A stretch of DNA of 47,732 bases, taken from Sphingomonadales bacterium. GTDB taxonomy: Bacteria; Pseudomonadota; Alphaproteobacteria; Sphingomonadales; Sphingomonadaceae. Positions within the stretch are counted from its first letter, which is position 1, and each line of letters begins with the position of its first letter. The notes beneath the pieces are model-generated. The model saw only the letters and a list, made by a program, of their open reading frames with translations. It was not told where the DNA came from and did no database searches. The stretch spans positions 1-47,732 of the forward strand of contig JAGWUH010000030.1 in assembly GCA_028868535.1 (NCBI GenBank), read 5' to 3'. A program made the position numbers and the translations under genes. Below are positions 7,776 to 16,243 of this stretch, piece by piece.

Positions 7776-8984
7776 TCAGGGCCGGTCGAGCCGGAAGAAC
7801 CTTTTCGCATTGTTGCAGATGATGTCCTTCGTGGCTTCCGCCGGGACACCGGCGAAATCCCGCAGGATGATGTCGCGGCTGCGCGGGAAGGTGGTTTCCG
7901 AATGCGGATAGTCGCTCGACCACATGATGTTCCGGCCGCCGGGAAGGTCGCGGCAGAGAATGCCCGTGCGGTCCTGGATGAACGAACCCCAGACGTTGTG
8001 GTCCATGTAGTAGGCCGGGTCCTCCGGCAGCGGGCTCTCGGTCCAGAAGCGCTGCTTCTCCCAGGTGCGGGTCACGTATTCGGTGAACCACGCCATCCAG
8101 CCGACGCCGCTCTCGATCGTGCCCAGCCGCAGCTTCGGATGGCGCATGAAGATGCCGTGGAAGATGAACATGGCGATCGGCTCGGCCATCGCCAGCTTGC
8201 TCATCGGCATGTCGGGCAGGAAATGCGTCTTGTCGCCGAAGCGGGGGACGCGGCCGCCGAGATGCATGGTCACCGCCACGTCGCAGTCCTCGATGACCGA
8301 CCACAGCCGCTCGAATTCGGGCTGGTAGTACTGCAGCTCGCCCTTGGGATCGCCGGTCAGCGCCGAGACCTGCCCGGCCTTCATGTTGGCGACGTTCGAC
8401 GAGGTTTCCCACGCGTTCGGGTTCTGCGGGAAGGCCGGCAGGTTGATCGCCTTGAACCCGGCCCTGGCGAGCCGCTGCACGTGGCCTATGGTCTCGTCGA
8501 TGTCGCGCATCGGCACGTAGCCGACCGGGAACAGCCGGTTGCGGTCCGCCGCCGCCCAGTCCATCACCCAGCGCTGGTAGGCCTCGTAACTGGCCATGTA
8601 GAGCTCGTTGTCGAAAGTGCCGAGCGGGCCGCCGCCGAACAGGATCGCCTGGTCCATGCCGTCGAGGTCCATGTCGGCGAGGCGCTTGACCGGGTCGTAG
8701 GTGTTGCGCTGCTCGGAAAGCTTGCCGCGCATCTTGAAGTTCTTGCCGTCGCGGCCGGCCTGGTTGTTGATCATCATCACCGGGCGCCGGTTGCCCTCGA
8801 ACACGATCCAGTCGCAGTCGTCGCCTTCCTCGATGCGCGGCGCGCGTTCGCGCAGGTGCGCGGGCAGGTAGTGCTGCCACATGTCGTGCGGCGGATCGAT
8901 GTGGGCATCGGCGTCGACCACCGGGCCCAGCGTCCATTCGGCAGTGCTTGTCCGCGCCTGTGCGGCGACATCGATATCGGCCAT
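7776..8984 (-). CDS. Amidohydrolase family protein (ACMSD-like, amidohydrolase 2)
   Basis: A 402-residue TIM-barrel metal-dependent hydrolase of the amidohydrolase-2 type, related to decarboxylases such as ACMSD and to other C-C hydrolases. Visible marks are VVDADAHIDPP at the N-terminus (metal ligands), VTMHLGG in the middle, and SSDYPHSETTFP near the C-terminus with the metal-binding Asp. The first His of the usual HxH is an Ala here (DADAHID), which is seen in this subfamily. The likely role is decarboxylation or hydrolytic cleavage of a CoA-free intermediate. It has its own promoter with a full copy of the 27-bp box. The ATG at 8984 has CGGGAG seven bases upstream. Confidence 0.88.
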   Translation of the reverse strand: MADIDVAAQARTSTAEWTLGPVVDADAHIDPPHDMWQHYLPAHLRERAPRIEEGDDCDWIVFEGNRRPVMMINNQAGRDGKNFKMRGKLSEQRNTYDPVKRLADMDLDGMDQAILFGGGPLGTFDNELYMASYEAYQRWVMDWAAADRNRLFPVGYVPMRDIDETIGHVQRLARAGFKAINLPAFPQNPNAWETSSNVANMKAGQVSALTGDPKGELQYYQPEFERLWSVIEDCDVAVTMHLGGRVPRFGDKTHFLPDMPMSKLAMAEPIAMFIFHGIFMRHPKLRLGTIESGVGWMAWFTEYVTRTWEKQRFWTESPLPEDPAYYMDHNVWGSFIQDRTGILCRDLPGGRNIMWSSDYPHSETTFPRSRDIILRDFAGVPAEATKDIICNNAKRFFRLDRP

Positions 8985-9000
8985 GTCATTCTCCCGATAT

Positions 9001-9062
9001 ATTCGCTATTGTGAACTTGTAATCGCAGTAACGAATATCGCGCAGTTACCGCGGCGAGTCAA
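9001..9062 (-). promoter_or_regulatory. Promoter and full 27-bp box C for amidohydrolase-P450
   Basis: On the minus strand TTGACT (9062-9057), a 17-base spacer and GATATT (9039-9034) are followed by the box at 9027-9001: TGCGA-N7-TTCAC-AATAGCGAAT. The box ends 16 bases before the ATG at 8984. It is one of the three best copies, with boxes D and E. The -10 shares only part of the consensus, so the transcription start is approximate. Confidence 0.6.
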
Positions 9063-9081
9063 TCGCCGCTGGCCGTGCCGC

Positions 9082-10263
9082 TCAGTCGGTCCGCAGCAGC
9101 AGCGCGCCATAGCCATAGCCGCCGTTGCAGACGAGCGAGCTCCGCGCGCCCCTGACCTGCCGCTCGCCGCCGCGGCCCCACAGTTGCACGCAGGCCTCGT
9201 GGGTGTGGCCATAGCCGTGGAAGCGCCCGGCGGAGAGCTGCCCGCCGCCGGTGTTGATCGGCAGCTCGCCATCGAGCGCGATGCGGTGCCCGCCGTCGAC
9301 GAAGGACAGCCATTCGCCCGGCTTCACCAGACGCATCGCCTCGGCCCACAATACGGTGTGGATCGAGAAGCCGTCGTAGATCTGCGCGCACGACAGGTCC
9401 TTCGGTGTCAGGTCGGTGCGGTTCCACAGCATCTCGCCGGCCCGCGTGGCGCGGATCGCGGTGAAATCGCCGTCGAACACGCCCTGGCTCAGCCCCGACA
9501 GCGCCATGCCCATGGCTTCGATGTGGATCGGCGGGTTGGGCATGTCGCGGGCCAGGTCGCGGTGCGAGATCACCAGCGCGGTCGAACCGTCGATGTGCGA
9601 ATCGCAGTCGAACAGGCGCAGCGGCGTGGAGATCATGCGCGCGGCCAGGTAGTCCTCGATCGTCAGCGGCGTGCGATAGATCGCGTTCGGGTTCTTCATC
9701 GCGTTGCGCCGGCCGTTCACCGCGATCCAGCCGAGCTGCGCCTCGGTGGCGCCGTACTTGTCGAAATAGGCCTGCGCGTACATCGCCCAGAGGTTCGCCG
9801 GCGAATAGGCGTGGTACGGCACGGTGAAGGCGTTGTTGCCGTCGACCCGCTCGCGACGGCCGGTCAGCAGCGTCGACTCGCGCGACGCCAGCCGTGCCTG
9901 CGCCTGCGCGACGCTGCGGAACACCAGCACGTGGCGGCACAGTCCGGTCGCCACCGCCATCACCGCGGCGAAGATCGCCGCCATGTGCCCCGGGCCTTCA
10001 TGCGTGCCCGATCCCACCCAGGTCGCGTCGATGCCCAGCGCGAACTGCGCCTCGCCGACCGATACCGGCGAGATGCCGCCGCCCTCGAGGCTCTTCATCG
10101 GGTAATTGGCGACGCCGTCGATGTCCTCGGGCCGCAGCCCGGCGTCGGCAATCGCCTCGGTGCAGGCGTCGATCGTCAGCTCCAGCGCGTTCTTCGGCGA
10201 GGGGCGGCCGACCTCGGACTGGCCGATGCCGGTGATGCGGCACAGCTTCTCGGGCAGTTCCAT
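9082..10263 (-). CDS. Thiolase-fold lipid-transfer-protein-like lyase (Ltp2/DitF type)
   Basis: A 393-residue protein of the SCP2-thiolase-like family. The N-terminal half has the thiolase fold (ALELTIDACTEAIADAGLRPEDIDGV). No Cys stands at the usual nucleophile elbow; the local sequence is VGSGTHEGPGH. The C-terminus has INTGGGQLSAGRFHGYGHTHE and CNGGYGYGALLL. In the mycobacterial and other bacterial systems, such proteins pair with a DUF35 partner to form an aldolase that splits beta-hydroxyacyl-CoA side chains. Its direct upstream neighbour is such a DUF35 protein, with TGACATG spacing, which strongly supports a two-component lyase. The ATG at 10263 was chosen over in-frame upstream codons that overlap the partner gene. 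Confidence 0.88.
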   Translation of the reverse strand: MELPEKLCRITGIGQSEVGRPSPKNALELTIDACTEAIADAGLRPEDIDGVANYPMKSLEGGGISPVSVGEAQFALGIDATWVGSGTHEGPGHMAAIFAAVMAVATGLCRHVLVFRSVAQAQARLASRESTLLTGRRERVDGNNAFTVPYHAYSPANLWAMYAQAYFDKYGATEAQLGWIAVNGRRNAMKNPNAIYRTPLTIEDYLAARMISTPLRLFDCDSHIDGSTALVISHRDLARDMPNPPIHIEAMGMALSGLSQGVFDGDFTAIRATRAGEMLWNRTDLTPKDLSCAQIYDGFSIHTVLWAEAMRLVKPGEWLSFVDGGHRIALDGELPINTGGGQLSAGRFHGYGHTHEACVQLWGRGGERQVRGARSSLVCNGGYGYGALLLRTD

Positions 10264-10264
10264 G

Positions 10265-10696
10265 TCAGGACTCCCCCACCGGGCGGAACAACGGGATCCA
10301 CACGTCGTCGTTGCGCTCGAAGCAGACTTCGACCTGCATCCCCGAGCGCATCCGCTCGGGATCGGCCAGCACATTGCTGAACACGTAGAGCTCGGGCTGC
10401 TCGTCGAGCGCGATCACCGCGAACACGAAACGCGGATCGACGCCCTTGATCCAGGCCTGGTGGTTGATGGTGAAGGTCTGCACCCGGCCGCGGCCGGACA
10501 CCGCATCGGCGGACAGGTTTGCGCCATGGCACTTCGGGCAGCGCGCCAGCGGCGGGTGCTGCCAGTGACCGCAGTCCCCGCAATGCTGGATGCGGAGCTT
10601 GCCGTGCTCGCCACCGGTCCAGAACGCCGCGGTCAACGGCTCCAGCTCGGGCAGCTTGCGCGGGGCCGCCGGGTTCGGCTCGACCTGCAGATTCAA
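10265..10696 (-). CDS. DUF35 Zn-ribbon/OB-fold protein (ChsH2-like partner)
   Basis: A 143-residue protein with a rubredoxin-like zinc ribbon (CGDCGHWQHPPLARCPKCHG, four Cys as CxxC-x10-CxxC) followed by an OB-fold acyl-CoA-binding domain (VQTFTINHQAW ... VFAVIALDEQPELYVFSNV). Family members are obligate partners of thiolase-like lyases or hydratases in side-chain catabolism. It starts with TTG at 10696, which overlaps the TGA of the CoA-transferase gene by two bases. The upstream AGGGGG can serve as ribosome site. It precedes the lyase gene by one base, so the three genes form one leftward operon. Confidence 0.9.
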   Translation of the reverse strand: MNLQVEPNPAAPRKLPELEPLTAAFWTGGEHGKLRIQHCGDCGHWQHPPLARCPKCHGANLSADAVSGRGRVQTFTINHQAWIKGVDPRFVFAVIALDEQPELYVFSNVLADPERMRSGMQVEVCFERNDDVWIPLFRPVGES

Positions 10697-11937
10697 AACA
10701 CCACCCCCTGCACCTTGAGGTCGATGATCGCGTCCTCATCATAGCCGAGGCCCGCGAGCAGCGCGTCGCTGTCGGCGCCGAGCTCGGGCGACCGGCGCGC
10801 CGGCAACGGCTCGCCGTCGAACAGCATCGGCAGGCCCACCATCGGGATCGTGGTGCCGTCGCCGTAATCGGCACGCTGCAGGTAGCCGTTGGCCTGGACC
10901 TGCGGATCGGCGTGCATCTCGCCCACTTCCTGCACCACGTCCCACTGCCCGTCCTGGCGGTGGAGGATATCCTTCCACTCGGCCAGCGTCCTGCCGGCGA
11001 ACAGCGCCTTCATCTCGGCCCAGCACGCATCGCCGTTCTCCGCGCGTGCCCGCGCGTCGGCAAAGCGCGGATCGGTGGCCAGGTCCGGCCGCCCGGCCAC
11101 TTCGCAGAACCGCGCCCAGTACTTGTCCGCCTGCAGCATGCACAACGCCAGGAAGCGCCCGTCGCGGGTGCGGTAGTTGCCGACCAGCACGTTGTAGGGC
11201 TTCGGATTGGCGGGACGGGGAAAGCGCAGCTTGCCGTCTTGGGTGGACTGGCAGATCAACCGCTGCATCGACCACATCGCCGTGCCCAGCAGCGAGACGT
11301 CGACGGAGCTGCCCTTGCCGGTGCGCAGCTTCTTCACCAGCGCCGCGCAGATCGCGCCCGAAAGCATCGCGCCCGACGCGGTATCGCCGAACGCCGGGCC
11401 GGGCGGTCCGACCGGCCGCTCCGCCCCGTCCTCGGTCATCGTGCCGGAGATCGAACCGCGCGCCCAGTACGAGATCGCGTCGTAGCCGCCTTTCTCGCCT
11501 TCCGGCCCGTTCGGCCCGGAGCCGCTGCCCGAAGCATAGATGATGCCCGGGAACCGCGCCCGGATGCTGTCGGCGTCGATCCCCATGCTGCGCCGCGCCG
11601 GCGGGAGGAGGTTGGTGAGGAACACGTCCGCCCCGTCCACCAGCTTCATCAGCACCGCCTGTCCGGCCTCGGTCTTGAGGTCGAGCGTGATCGACTTCTT
11701 GCCGCGGTTGTAGCTTTCCCACGAGAAGTCGATCTGCGGCCCGTCGCCACCCGTCCCGTTTTCCCCCAGGCCGCCGATCTTCAGCCCGCGCAGCGGGTCG
11801 CCGCTGGTCGGCTCGACCTTGATCACTTCCGCGCCGAGGTCGGACAGCATCCCCCCGCATGCGGGCACGAATGCCCACATCGCCACTTCCACGATCCTGA
11901 TTCCCTCCAGTGGCCGCTCGCCGATCTGAACGCTCAT
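10693..11937 (-). CDS. CaiB/BaiF-family CoA-transferase
   Basis: A 414-residue class III CoA-transferase. The N-terminal unit GIRIVEVAMWAFVPACGG...LGAEVIKVEP is the family signature. The expected catalytic Asp is in AFGDTASG, and SVDVSLLGTAMW follows. Such enzymes move CoA from one acyl-CoA to a free acid, activating the substrate without ATP. The ATG at 11937 was chosen because GGGGAGAGCG precedes it; the ATG 12 bases upstream lies within that ribosome site. It is the first gene of the CoA-transferase, DUF35, lyase operon. Its probable promoter is TTGACG (11992-11987), a 16-base spacer and TAGCTT (11970-11965). Box D lies upstream of this -35, between it and the divergent APH-like gene. Confidence 0.92.
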   Translation of the reverse strand: MSVQIGERPLEGIRIVEVAMWAFVPACGGMLSDLGAEVIKVEPTSGDPLRGLKIGGLGENGTGGDGPQIDFSWESYNRGKKSITLDLKTEAGQAVLMKLVDGADVFLTNLLPPARRSMGIDADSIRARFPGIIYASGSGSGPNGPEGEKGGYDAISYWARGSISGTMTEDGAERPVGPPGPAFGDTASGAMLSGAICAALVKKLRTGKGSSVDVSLLGTAMWSMQRLICQSTQDGKLRFPRPANPKPYNVLVGNYRTRDGRFLALCMLQADKYWARFCEVAGRPDLATDPRFADARARAENGDACWAEMKALFAGRTLAEWKDILHRQDGQWDVVQEVGEMHADPQVQANGYLQRADYGDGTTIPMVGLPMLFDGEPLPARRSPELGADSDALLAGLGYDEDAIIDLKVQGVVF

Positions 11938-12001
11938 CGCTCTCCCCATCTTGCTGTGGCCGCAAAGCTAGCCGAGCCGGCGAACCCGTCAACCCGGTTT
12001 C

Positions 12002-12033
12002 AATAATGCGATCATTAGTTCACCATTGCGAAT
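12002..12033 (+). promoter_or_regulatory. Full 27-bp box D between divergent APH-like and CoA-transferase genes
   Basis: The box at 12007-12033 reads TGCGA-N7-TTCAC-CATTGCGAAT in the plus direction. An AT-rich -10-like AATAAT (12002-12007) touches its left end. It lies 47 bases before the APH-like ATG at 12081 and upstream of the -35 of the leftward CoA-transferase promoter (11992-11987). It could act on one or both divergent units; for the leftward unit it would sit in an activator-like position. No convincing -35 is seen for the rightward promoter. Confidence 0.55.
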
Positions 12034-12080
12034 TGATCGTAGGTGGTTCAAAGCACGCCGACGTGCCAGGGAGAGAGTGC

Positions 12081-13118
12081 ATGGGTGATTCCGCAAGCGT
12101 GCCGAAGACCGTCGATGAAGCGTTGAGCCCCGCCTGGCTGAGCGTGGCGCTCGGCCGGCCGGTGGTCGCGGTAGAGCAGGTGGAGTTCATCCGCACGGTC
12201 GCCACCAAGATCCGCTTCAAGGTCACCCACGCCGACGGCAGCACCCGCGCGCTGTGCATCAAGGGCCTGCTCGATGCCGACGAGATGACCGCGAAAGGCG
12301 GCTCGACGATGGTGCGCGAGGCGGACTTCTACGGCGAGATCGCCGGCCACGTCGATGTCCGCGTGCCGACGCTGGCGGTCAACGTCATCGATCGCCAGGG
12401 CAGCCAGGCGGTCGTGCTGATGAACGACCTGATCGCCGAAGGGGCGACGTTCTGCTCCGCGCTCGATCCCTTCACCGCCCAGGAATGTGCCGCCAGCCTC
12501 GACCAGCTCGCCCGGCTTCACGCCGGCCGCGCCCTGCTCGCCACCCGGCCCTGGATCACCCGCCGCGTCTCGGAGCTGGCCAACTCGGGCTACGTCACCG
12601 CCGATGGCCTCCAGCAGCTGCTCGACGGCAAGCGCGGCGATCCGCTCCCCGCCGCGGTTCGCGACGGCGCCCGCCTGATCGCCGCGGTCAAGGCGCTCGA
12701 CGCGCGCGACCGCGAGCGCCCGCAGTTCCTCGTCCACGGCGATGCCCACGCCGGCAACATCTTCCGGTTCGGCGCCGGCCATGCGAAGGCCGGCCCCGGA
12801 CTGATCGACTGGCAACTGCTGCAATCGGGGGGCTGGGCGCTCGACGTCGCCTATCACATCGCCGCGGTCCTGCCGGTGGCAACCGCCGAGCGGGAGGAGC
12901 GCGCGCTGCTCGCGCATTACCTCGAAACCATGCGCGGCCTCGGCGTCGAGATGCCCGATGCCGAGGCGGCCTGGGCGCAATACCGCGAGGCGCCGGCTTA
13001 CGGCTACTACCTGTGGGGCATCACCCGCCGGGTCGATCCGCCGATCATCGAGACGTTCGTGCCACGCCTCGGCCTCGCCGTCGCACGCCACGATTCGTTC
13101 GCCCTGCTCGGCGTCTGA
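12081..13118 (+). CDS. Phosphotransferase family protein (APH-like kinase fold), copy 2
   Basis: A 345-residue protein with the APH/choline kinase fold. The N-lobe includes KIRFKVTHADGSTRALCIKGL, the catalytic loop is FLVHGDAHAGNIF, and the metal Asp is in LIDWQLLQSGGWALDVAYHI. It differs clearly from copy 1 at 3407-4468, so it is a paralogue rather than a recent duplicate. The ATG at 12081 follows AGGGAGAG; the longer frame back to 11910 would overlap the divergent CoA-transferase gene. It lies downstream of box D. A role in phosphorylating a hydroxylated CoA intermediate is a guess by analogy to similar cluster genes; drug resistance is unlikely from this context. Confidence 0.87.
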   Translation: MGDSASVPKTVDEALSPAWLSVALGRPVVAVEQVEFIRTVATKIRFKVTHADGSTRALCIKGLLDADEMTAKGGSTMVREADFYGEIAGHVDVRVPTLAVNVIDRQGSQAVVLMNDLIAEGATFCSALDPFTAQECAASLDQLARLHAGRALLATRPWITRRVSELANSGYVTADGLQQLLDGKRGDPLPAAVRDGARLIAAVKALDARDRERPQFLVHGDAHAGNIFRFGAGHAKAGPGLIDWQLLQSGGWALDVAYHIAAVLPVATAEREERALLAHYLETMRGLGVEMPDAEAAWAQYREAPAYGYYLWGITRRVDPPIIETFVPRLGLAVARHDSFALLGV

Positions 13119-13162
13119 ACCCGCCCCGGTAGGTGTCGGCCTCCCGCCCGCCGCCCAAGAAA

Positions 13163-13238
13163 AAGCCCGGCCTTGCGGCCGGGCTTCAGGTTTCCGCCCC
13201 GGCAGGGACGGAATGTCCGGCCGGGTCCCCCCGGCCGG
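13163..13238 (-). terminator. Tandem hairpins ending the TonB-dependent receptor gene
   Basis: On the minus strand, after the receptor stop (13248-13246), a 9-bp stem (13217-13225 with 13230-13238) is followed by a 10-bp stem (13163-13172 with 13177-13186, GGCCGGGCTT on one arm) and then five Ts. The second is a classical intrinsic terminator for the receptor. It may also slow transcripts of the convergent APH-like gene, although there is no T-run in that direction. Confidence 0.8.
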
Positions 13239-13245
13239 TATCCGG

Positions 13246-15867
13246 TCAGAAATTGACCTTGAGCTTCATGCCGTACATGCGCGGCTCGCCGATCAGCAGG
13301 TCGCCGATGCCCGACGAGTTCCAGCCGCCGCCGGTGTTGGTCGCATAGACCTTGTTCAGCACGTTGGTGGCAAAGAACGCGGCATCGACCGGCGAACCGG
13401 CGATGTGGTTCCAGTTGACGTTGACGTTGAGCAGCGCGCGGCTCGGCAGGTAGCCGCCACCCAGCGCCAGGATCGACGTACCGGTGCCGAAGTAGGCCGG
13501 GACCGAACCGTTGGCGATCTGGCTGCTGGTGTAGACCATCGTCAGGCTCGACGAGATCTTGCCGATGCTTTCGGGCAGCGGCAGGTTCCACGTCCCGGTC
13601 AGGGTCAGCTTGTGCTTCGGTGCCAGCGTGAAGGGCTGCCCGGCGCCCGCGGTCAGCGTGATCTTGCTGAACGGCGTGCCGACCACCAGCTGGTCGAGTT
13701 CCGCCTGCGTCGCGATCGAGTCGATCTTGGTGTGCAGGTAGGCATAGCCGAGGTCCAGTCGCAGCTGGCCGTCGAGAATCGAGGCCGAGCCATCGACTTC
13801 GAGACCATAGCTGGTCGCCTTGCCCGCGTTGATGATGGCGGCGCCACCAGCCACGCCCGGGAACAGCGGGCTTGCCGTCAGGCCCCCGAACACCTGCATG
13901 TCACGCAGCTTGTTCAGGTAGGCGGCGATGTTCAGATAGCCCGAAACGAACCCGCGGAACGAGTTTTTCGCACCGATCTCGAACGTGTCCATGTGTTCGG
14001 GCTTCCAGGTCTCGAGACCCGGATTGGTGAAGTTCAAGCCGCCCTGGCGATAGCCGCGCGCCCACTTGGCATAGACCATCATGTCCGGCGTGACCTTGTA
14101 GTCCGCATTCAGGACCCAGGTCGGGGCCTTCGACGGGTTGGCGAGGTCGGTGCGGCAAAGATCGCGATTGGCCACGAAGCTATTGCCGCGACGGAACGAG
14201 TCCGTGCACTGCAGCGCAATCCTGACACCCGTCGCCGGATCGATGAACGACAGCGGGTTGCGGTTTGCCGGGTCGAGCGAATCCCGCGTCGAGATCGTGT
14301 TGCCGAACACGTTGTCGAACGTGTAGCGGATGCCGGCCGTCAGCGAGAGCTTGTCCGTCGCCTTATAGGTCGCCTGGGCAAAGACGCCGTGGTTGTTGAA
14401 CGACAACTGCGTGCGCGATTCCGAAACCGAGCCGAAGAAGGTCGGATTGGCGCAGGCGAACGTGCCCGGATCGGTGCAGTTCAGGTAGATGCCGGTGCGC
14501 TGGGCATTATAGCCGAGCGGACGGGCGAACTCGAGGTAGCCGCCGATCACGTAGTTGAGCTTGTCGCCGTAGGTTCCCTGCAGCTGCAGTTCCTCGGTGA
14601 AGGTGCGCTCGGCCGCGGCGTGTCCGCCGGGAATCGCCGCCAGTTCGATGTACTTGTAAGGCGTGCCCGCAGCCAGCACGAGCGGAACGCCGCCGGGGGT
14701 GGGGGTGGCGGTGCCCGGCAAGCAGCCCAGTGTACGCAGGCACGGGCTGACCTGCGTCAGGTCGAAGCCGCCGGCCGGCGCCTTGAAGTTGGAGCTGTAC
14801 AGGTCGAAGTGGGTATTCTCCCGGAACTCGCCATAGCTGGCGATGTTCTTGACGGTCAGGTTGTCGCTGGCCGTCCACGTCGTGGTGTTGATCACCTGGA
14901 ACTGCTTCAGGCGCAGGTACGGATTGATGATCGAAGATTCGACGTCATAGGCGGAATCGCCGCGCGCCGACTGGCGGGCCAGCTGTTCCTGGCAGGACTG
15001 CGCGGTCAGCCGGCCGGGACCGCCGAGCAGCGCCATGTTGGTCTGGCAACCGGCGATCTTCGCCGCATAGCCGTTGGTGTGCGAGTTCGAGTACGAGAAG
15101 ATCGTGTAGTTCTCGAGATCAGGCGTCAGGTTGGCGACGATCGAGATACGATAGGCCTCGTAGTTGCGATCGTTGTAGGCATCGGCCGTGCCGGGCAGCC
15201 CAGACTTGTTGTGCATGTAGCCGTCGCGCTTCATGCGGTCGGCCGCGAAGCGGACCTTGAAGGTATCCGACAGCGGAATGTTGATCGCGCCCTGGATGCG
15301 GCGCAGGTTGTAGTTGCCGATCGAGCCTTCGACATAGCCTTCCAGCTTGGACGAGGGCTTGTTCGGCACCAGCAGGATCGCGCCGCCGGTGGTGTTGCGG
15401 CCGAACAGCGTGCCCTGCGGGCCTTTCAGCACCTGGACGTTCTTCAGGTCCATGAACGCGCCGGCGCCCACCGAGTTGCCCGAGGTGGTGCCGCCCTGCG
15501 CGCGCACGCCGACGACGTCCGCGAAGTACACGCCCACCGTCGGTGCGGTCGACTGATCCTGGTTGAAGCCACGCAGCGAGAACGACTGCTTCTCCGGGCC
15601 GTAGCGCTCGTTCGACGACAGCGACGGGGTGTAGGTGGCGAGATCGTTGGCAACGGTGATGTTGCGGTTGGCAACCGCCTGCGAGTCCAGGACAGTGATC
15701 GAGATCGGCACGTCCTGCAGGCGCTGTTCGACGCGCTGCGCGGTGACGATGATGTCGCCGGTGGCGGCGCCCGAATCGGCTTGCGCCTGCGCCATCGCCG
15801 GGGCGGCGAAGCCGGTGGCGATCGCCACCGCAAACGCACCGGCCGAAAGCTTGTACTGCAGTTTCAT
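13246..15867 (-). CDS. TonB-dependent outer-membrane receptor
   Basis: An 873-residue receptor. Residues 1 to about 28 are a signal peptide (MKLQYKLSAGAFAVAIATGF... AMA). A TonB-box-like DIIVTAQR follows, then the plug domain with DVPISITVLD, SFSLRGFNQ, VQVLKGPQGTLFGRNTTGGAI and a 22-strand-type barrel. The C-terminus MKLKVNF ends in Phe, as outer-membrane barrels do. No STN signalling domain is present. The ATG at 15867 has GGGAGG upstream. In sphingomonads this class often takes up bulky hydrophobic carbon sources, not only iron chelates, and its place between catabolic operons supports that. The 27-bp box is not seen at its promoter, so control may differ. The actual ligand is unknown. Confidence 0.93.
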   Translation of the reverse strand: MKLQYKLSAGAFAVAIATGFAAPAMAQAQADSGAATGDIIVTAQRVEQRLQDVPISITVLDSQAVANRNITVANDLATYTPSLSSNERYGPEKQSFSLRGFNQDQSTAPTVGVYFADVVGVRAQGGTTSGNSVGAGAFMDLKNVQVLKGPQGTLFGRNTTGGAILLVPNKPSSKLEGYVEGSIGNYNLRRIQGAINIPLSDTFKVRFAADRMKRDGYMHNKSGLPGTADAYNDRNYEAYRISIVANLTPDLENYTIFSYSNSHTNGYAAKIAGCQTNMALLGGPGRLTAQSCQEQLARQSARGDSAYDVESSIINPYLRLKQFQVINTTTWTASDNLTVKNIASYGEFRENTHFDLYSSNFKAPAGGFDLTQVSPCLRTLGCLPGTATPTPGGVPLVLAAGTPYKYIELAAIPGGHAAAERTFTEELQLQGTYGDKLNYVIGGYLEFARPLGYNAQRTGIYLNCTDPGTFACANPTFFGSVSESRTQLSFNNHGVFAQATYKATDKLSLTAGIRYTFDNVFGNTISTRDSLDPANRNPLSFIDPATGVRIALQCTDSFRRGNSFVANRDLCRTDLANPSKAPTWVLNADYKVTPDMMVYAKWARGYRQGGLNFTNPGLETWKPEHMDTFEIGAKNSFRGFVSGYLNIAAYLNKLRDMQVFGGLTASPLFPGVAGGAAIINAGKATSYGLEVDGSASILDGQLRLDLGYAYLHTKIDSIATQAELDQLVVGTPFSKITLTAGAGQPFTLAPKHKLTLTGTWNLPLPESIGKISSSLTMVYTSSQIANGSVPAYFGTGTSILALGGGYLPSRALLNVNVNWNHIAGSPVDAAFFATNVLNKVYATNTGGGWNSSGIGDLLIGEPRMYGMKLKVNF

Positions 15868-16243
15868 GTTAGTCCTCCCACGTGAAAATCTGGACCACGG
15901 CCAGGCCGTCGTCGTGAAACCGGGAGGGGCTTGGGAGCCGGTGAGACCTGCGAACGCTCCGGATCGAACTTGCGACCACAATCCGGGCATCGCAGAACCA
16001 TCTGCGCGGCATCACTCCCCCTCTTTTCTCTCTGGCAACGCGTCCCGTTACACGCCGGAACACTGTTCCCATCGAACTTCGTTGGTCTAATTCACATTTT
16101 GCACCCGTCAAACACGGAGTGAACACCAGTTCAAATCGTCCACATGACCGTGTGCAATTTGCAACACTCCTGTCCGGCTGCCCCTTGGCCGATCCTGAAG
16201 CCGGTCGGTCGAGGATTGACGGCTGCGTGCTGTGATCATAATC
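15868..16243. other. Divergent intergenic region between receptor and ALDH operon
   Basis: No credible gene is present. On the minus strand TTGACG (16115-16110) followed by AT-rich sequence is a possible receptor promoter. A perfect palindrome TGCAA-T-TTGCA lies at 16153-16163. On the plus strand TTGACG (16216-16221) belongs to the ALDH promoter. The short frames in both strands lack ribosome sites. Confidence 0.5.

Noticed and set aside
12958..15885. Plus-strand open frame of 975 codons
   Set aside because: It is antisense to the TonB receptor. High GC makes long open antisense frames common; the translation is rich in Arg, Ala and Val and has no domain.
16080..16143. A 27-bp box at the TonB receptor promoter
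   Set aside because: AGTTC and GGGAAC-like bits are present, but the TGCGA and GCGAAT parts are not in register.
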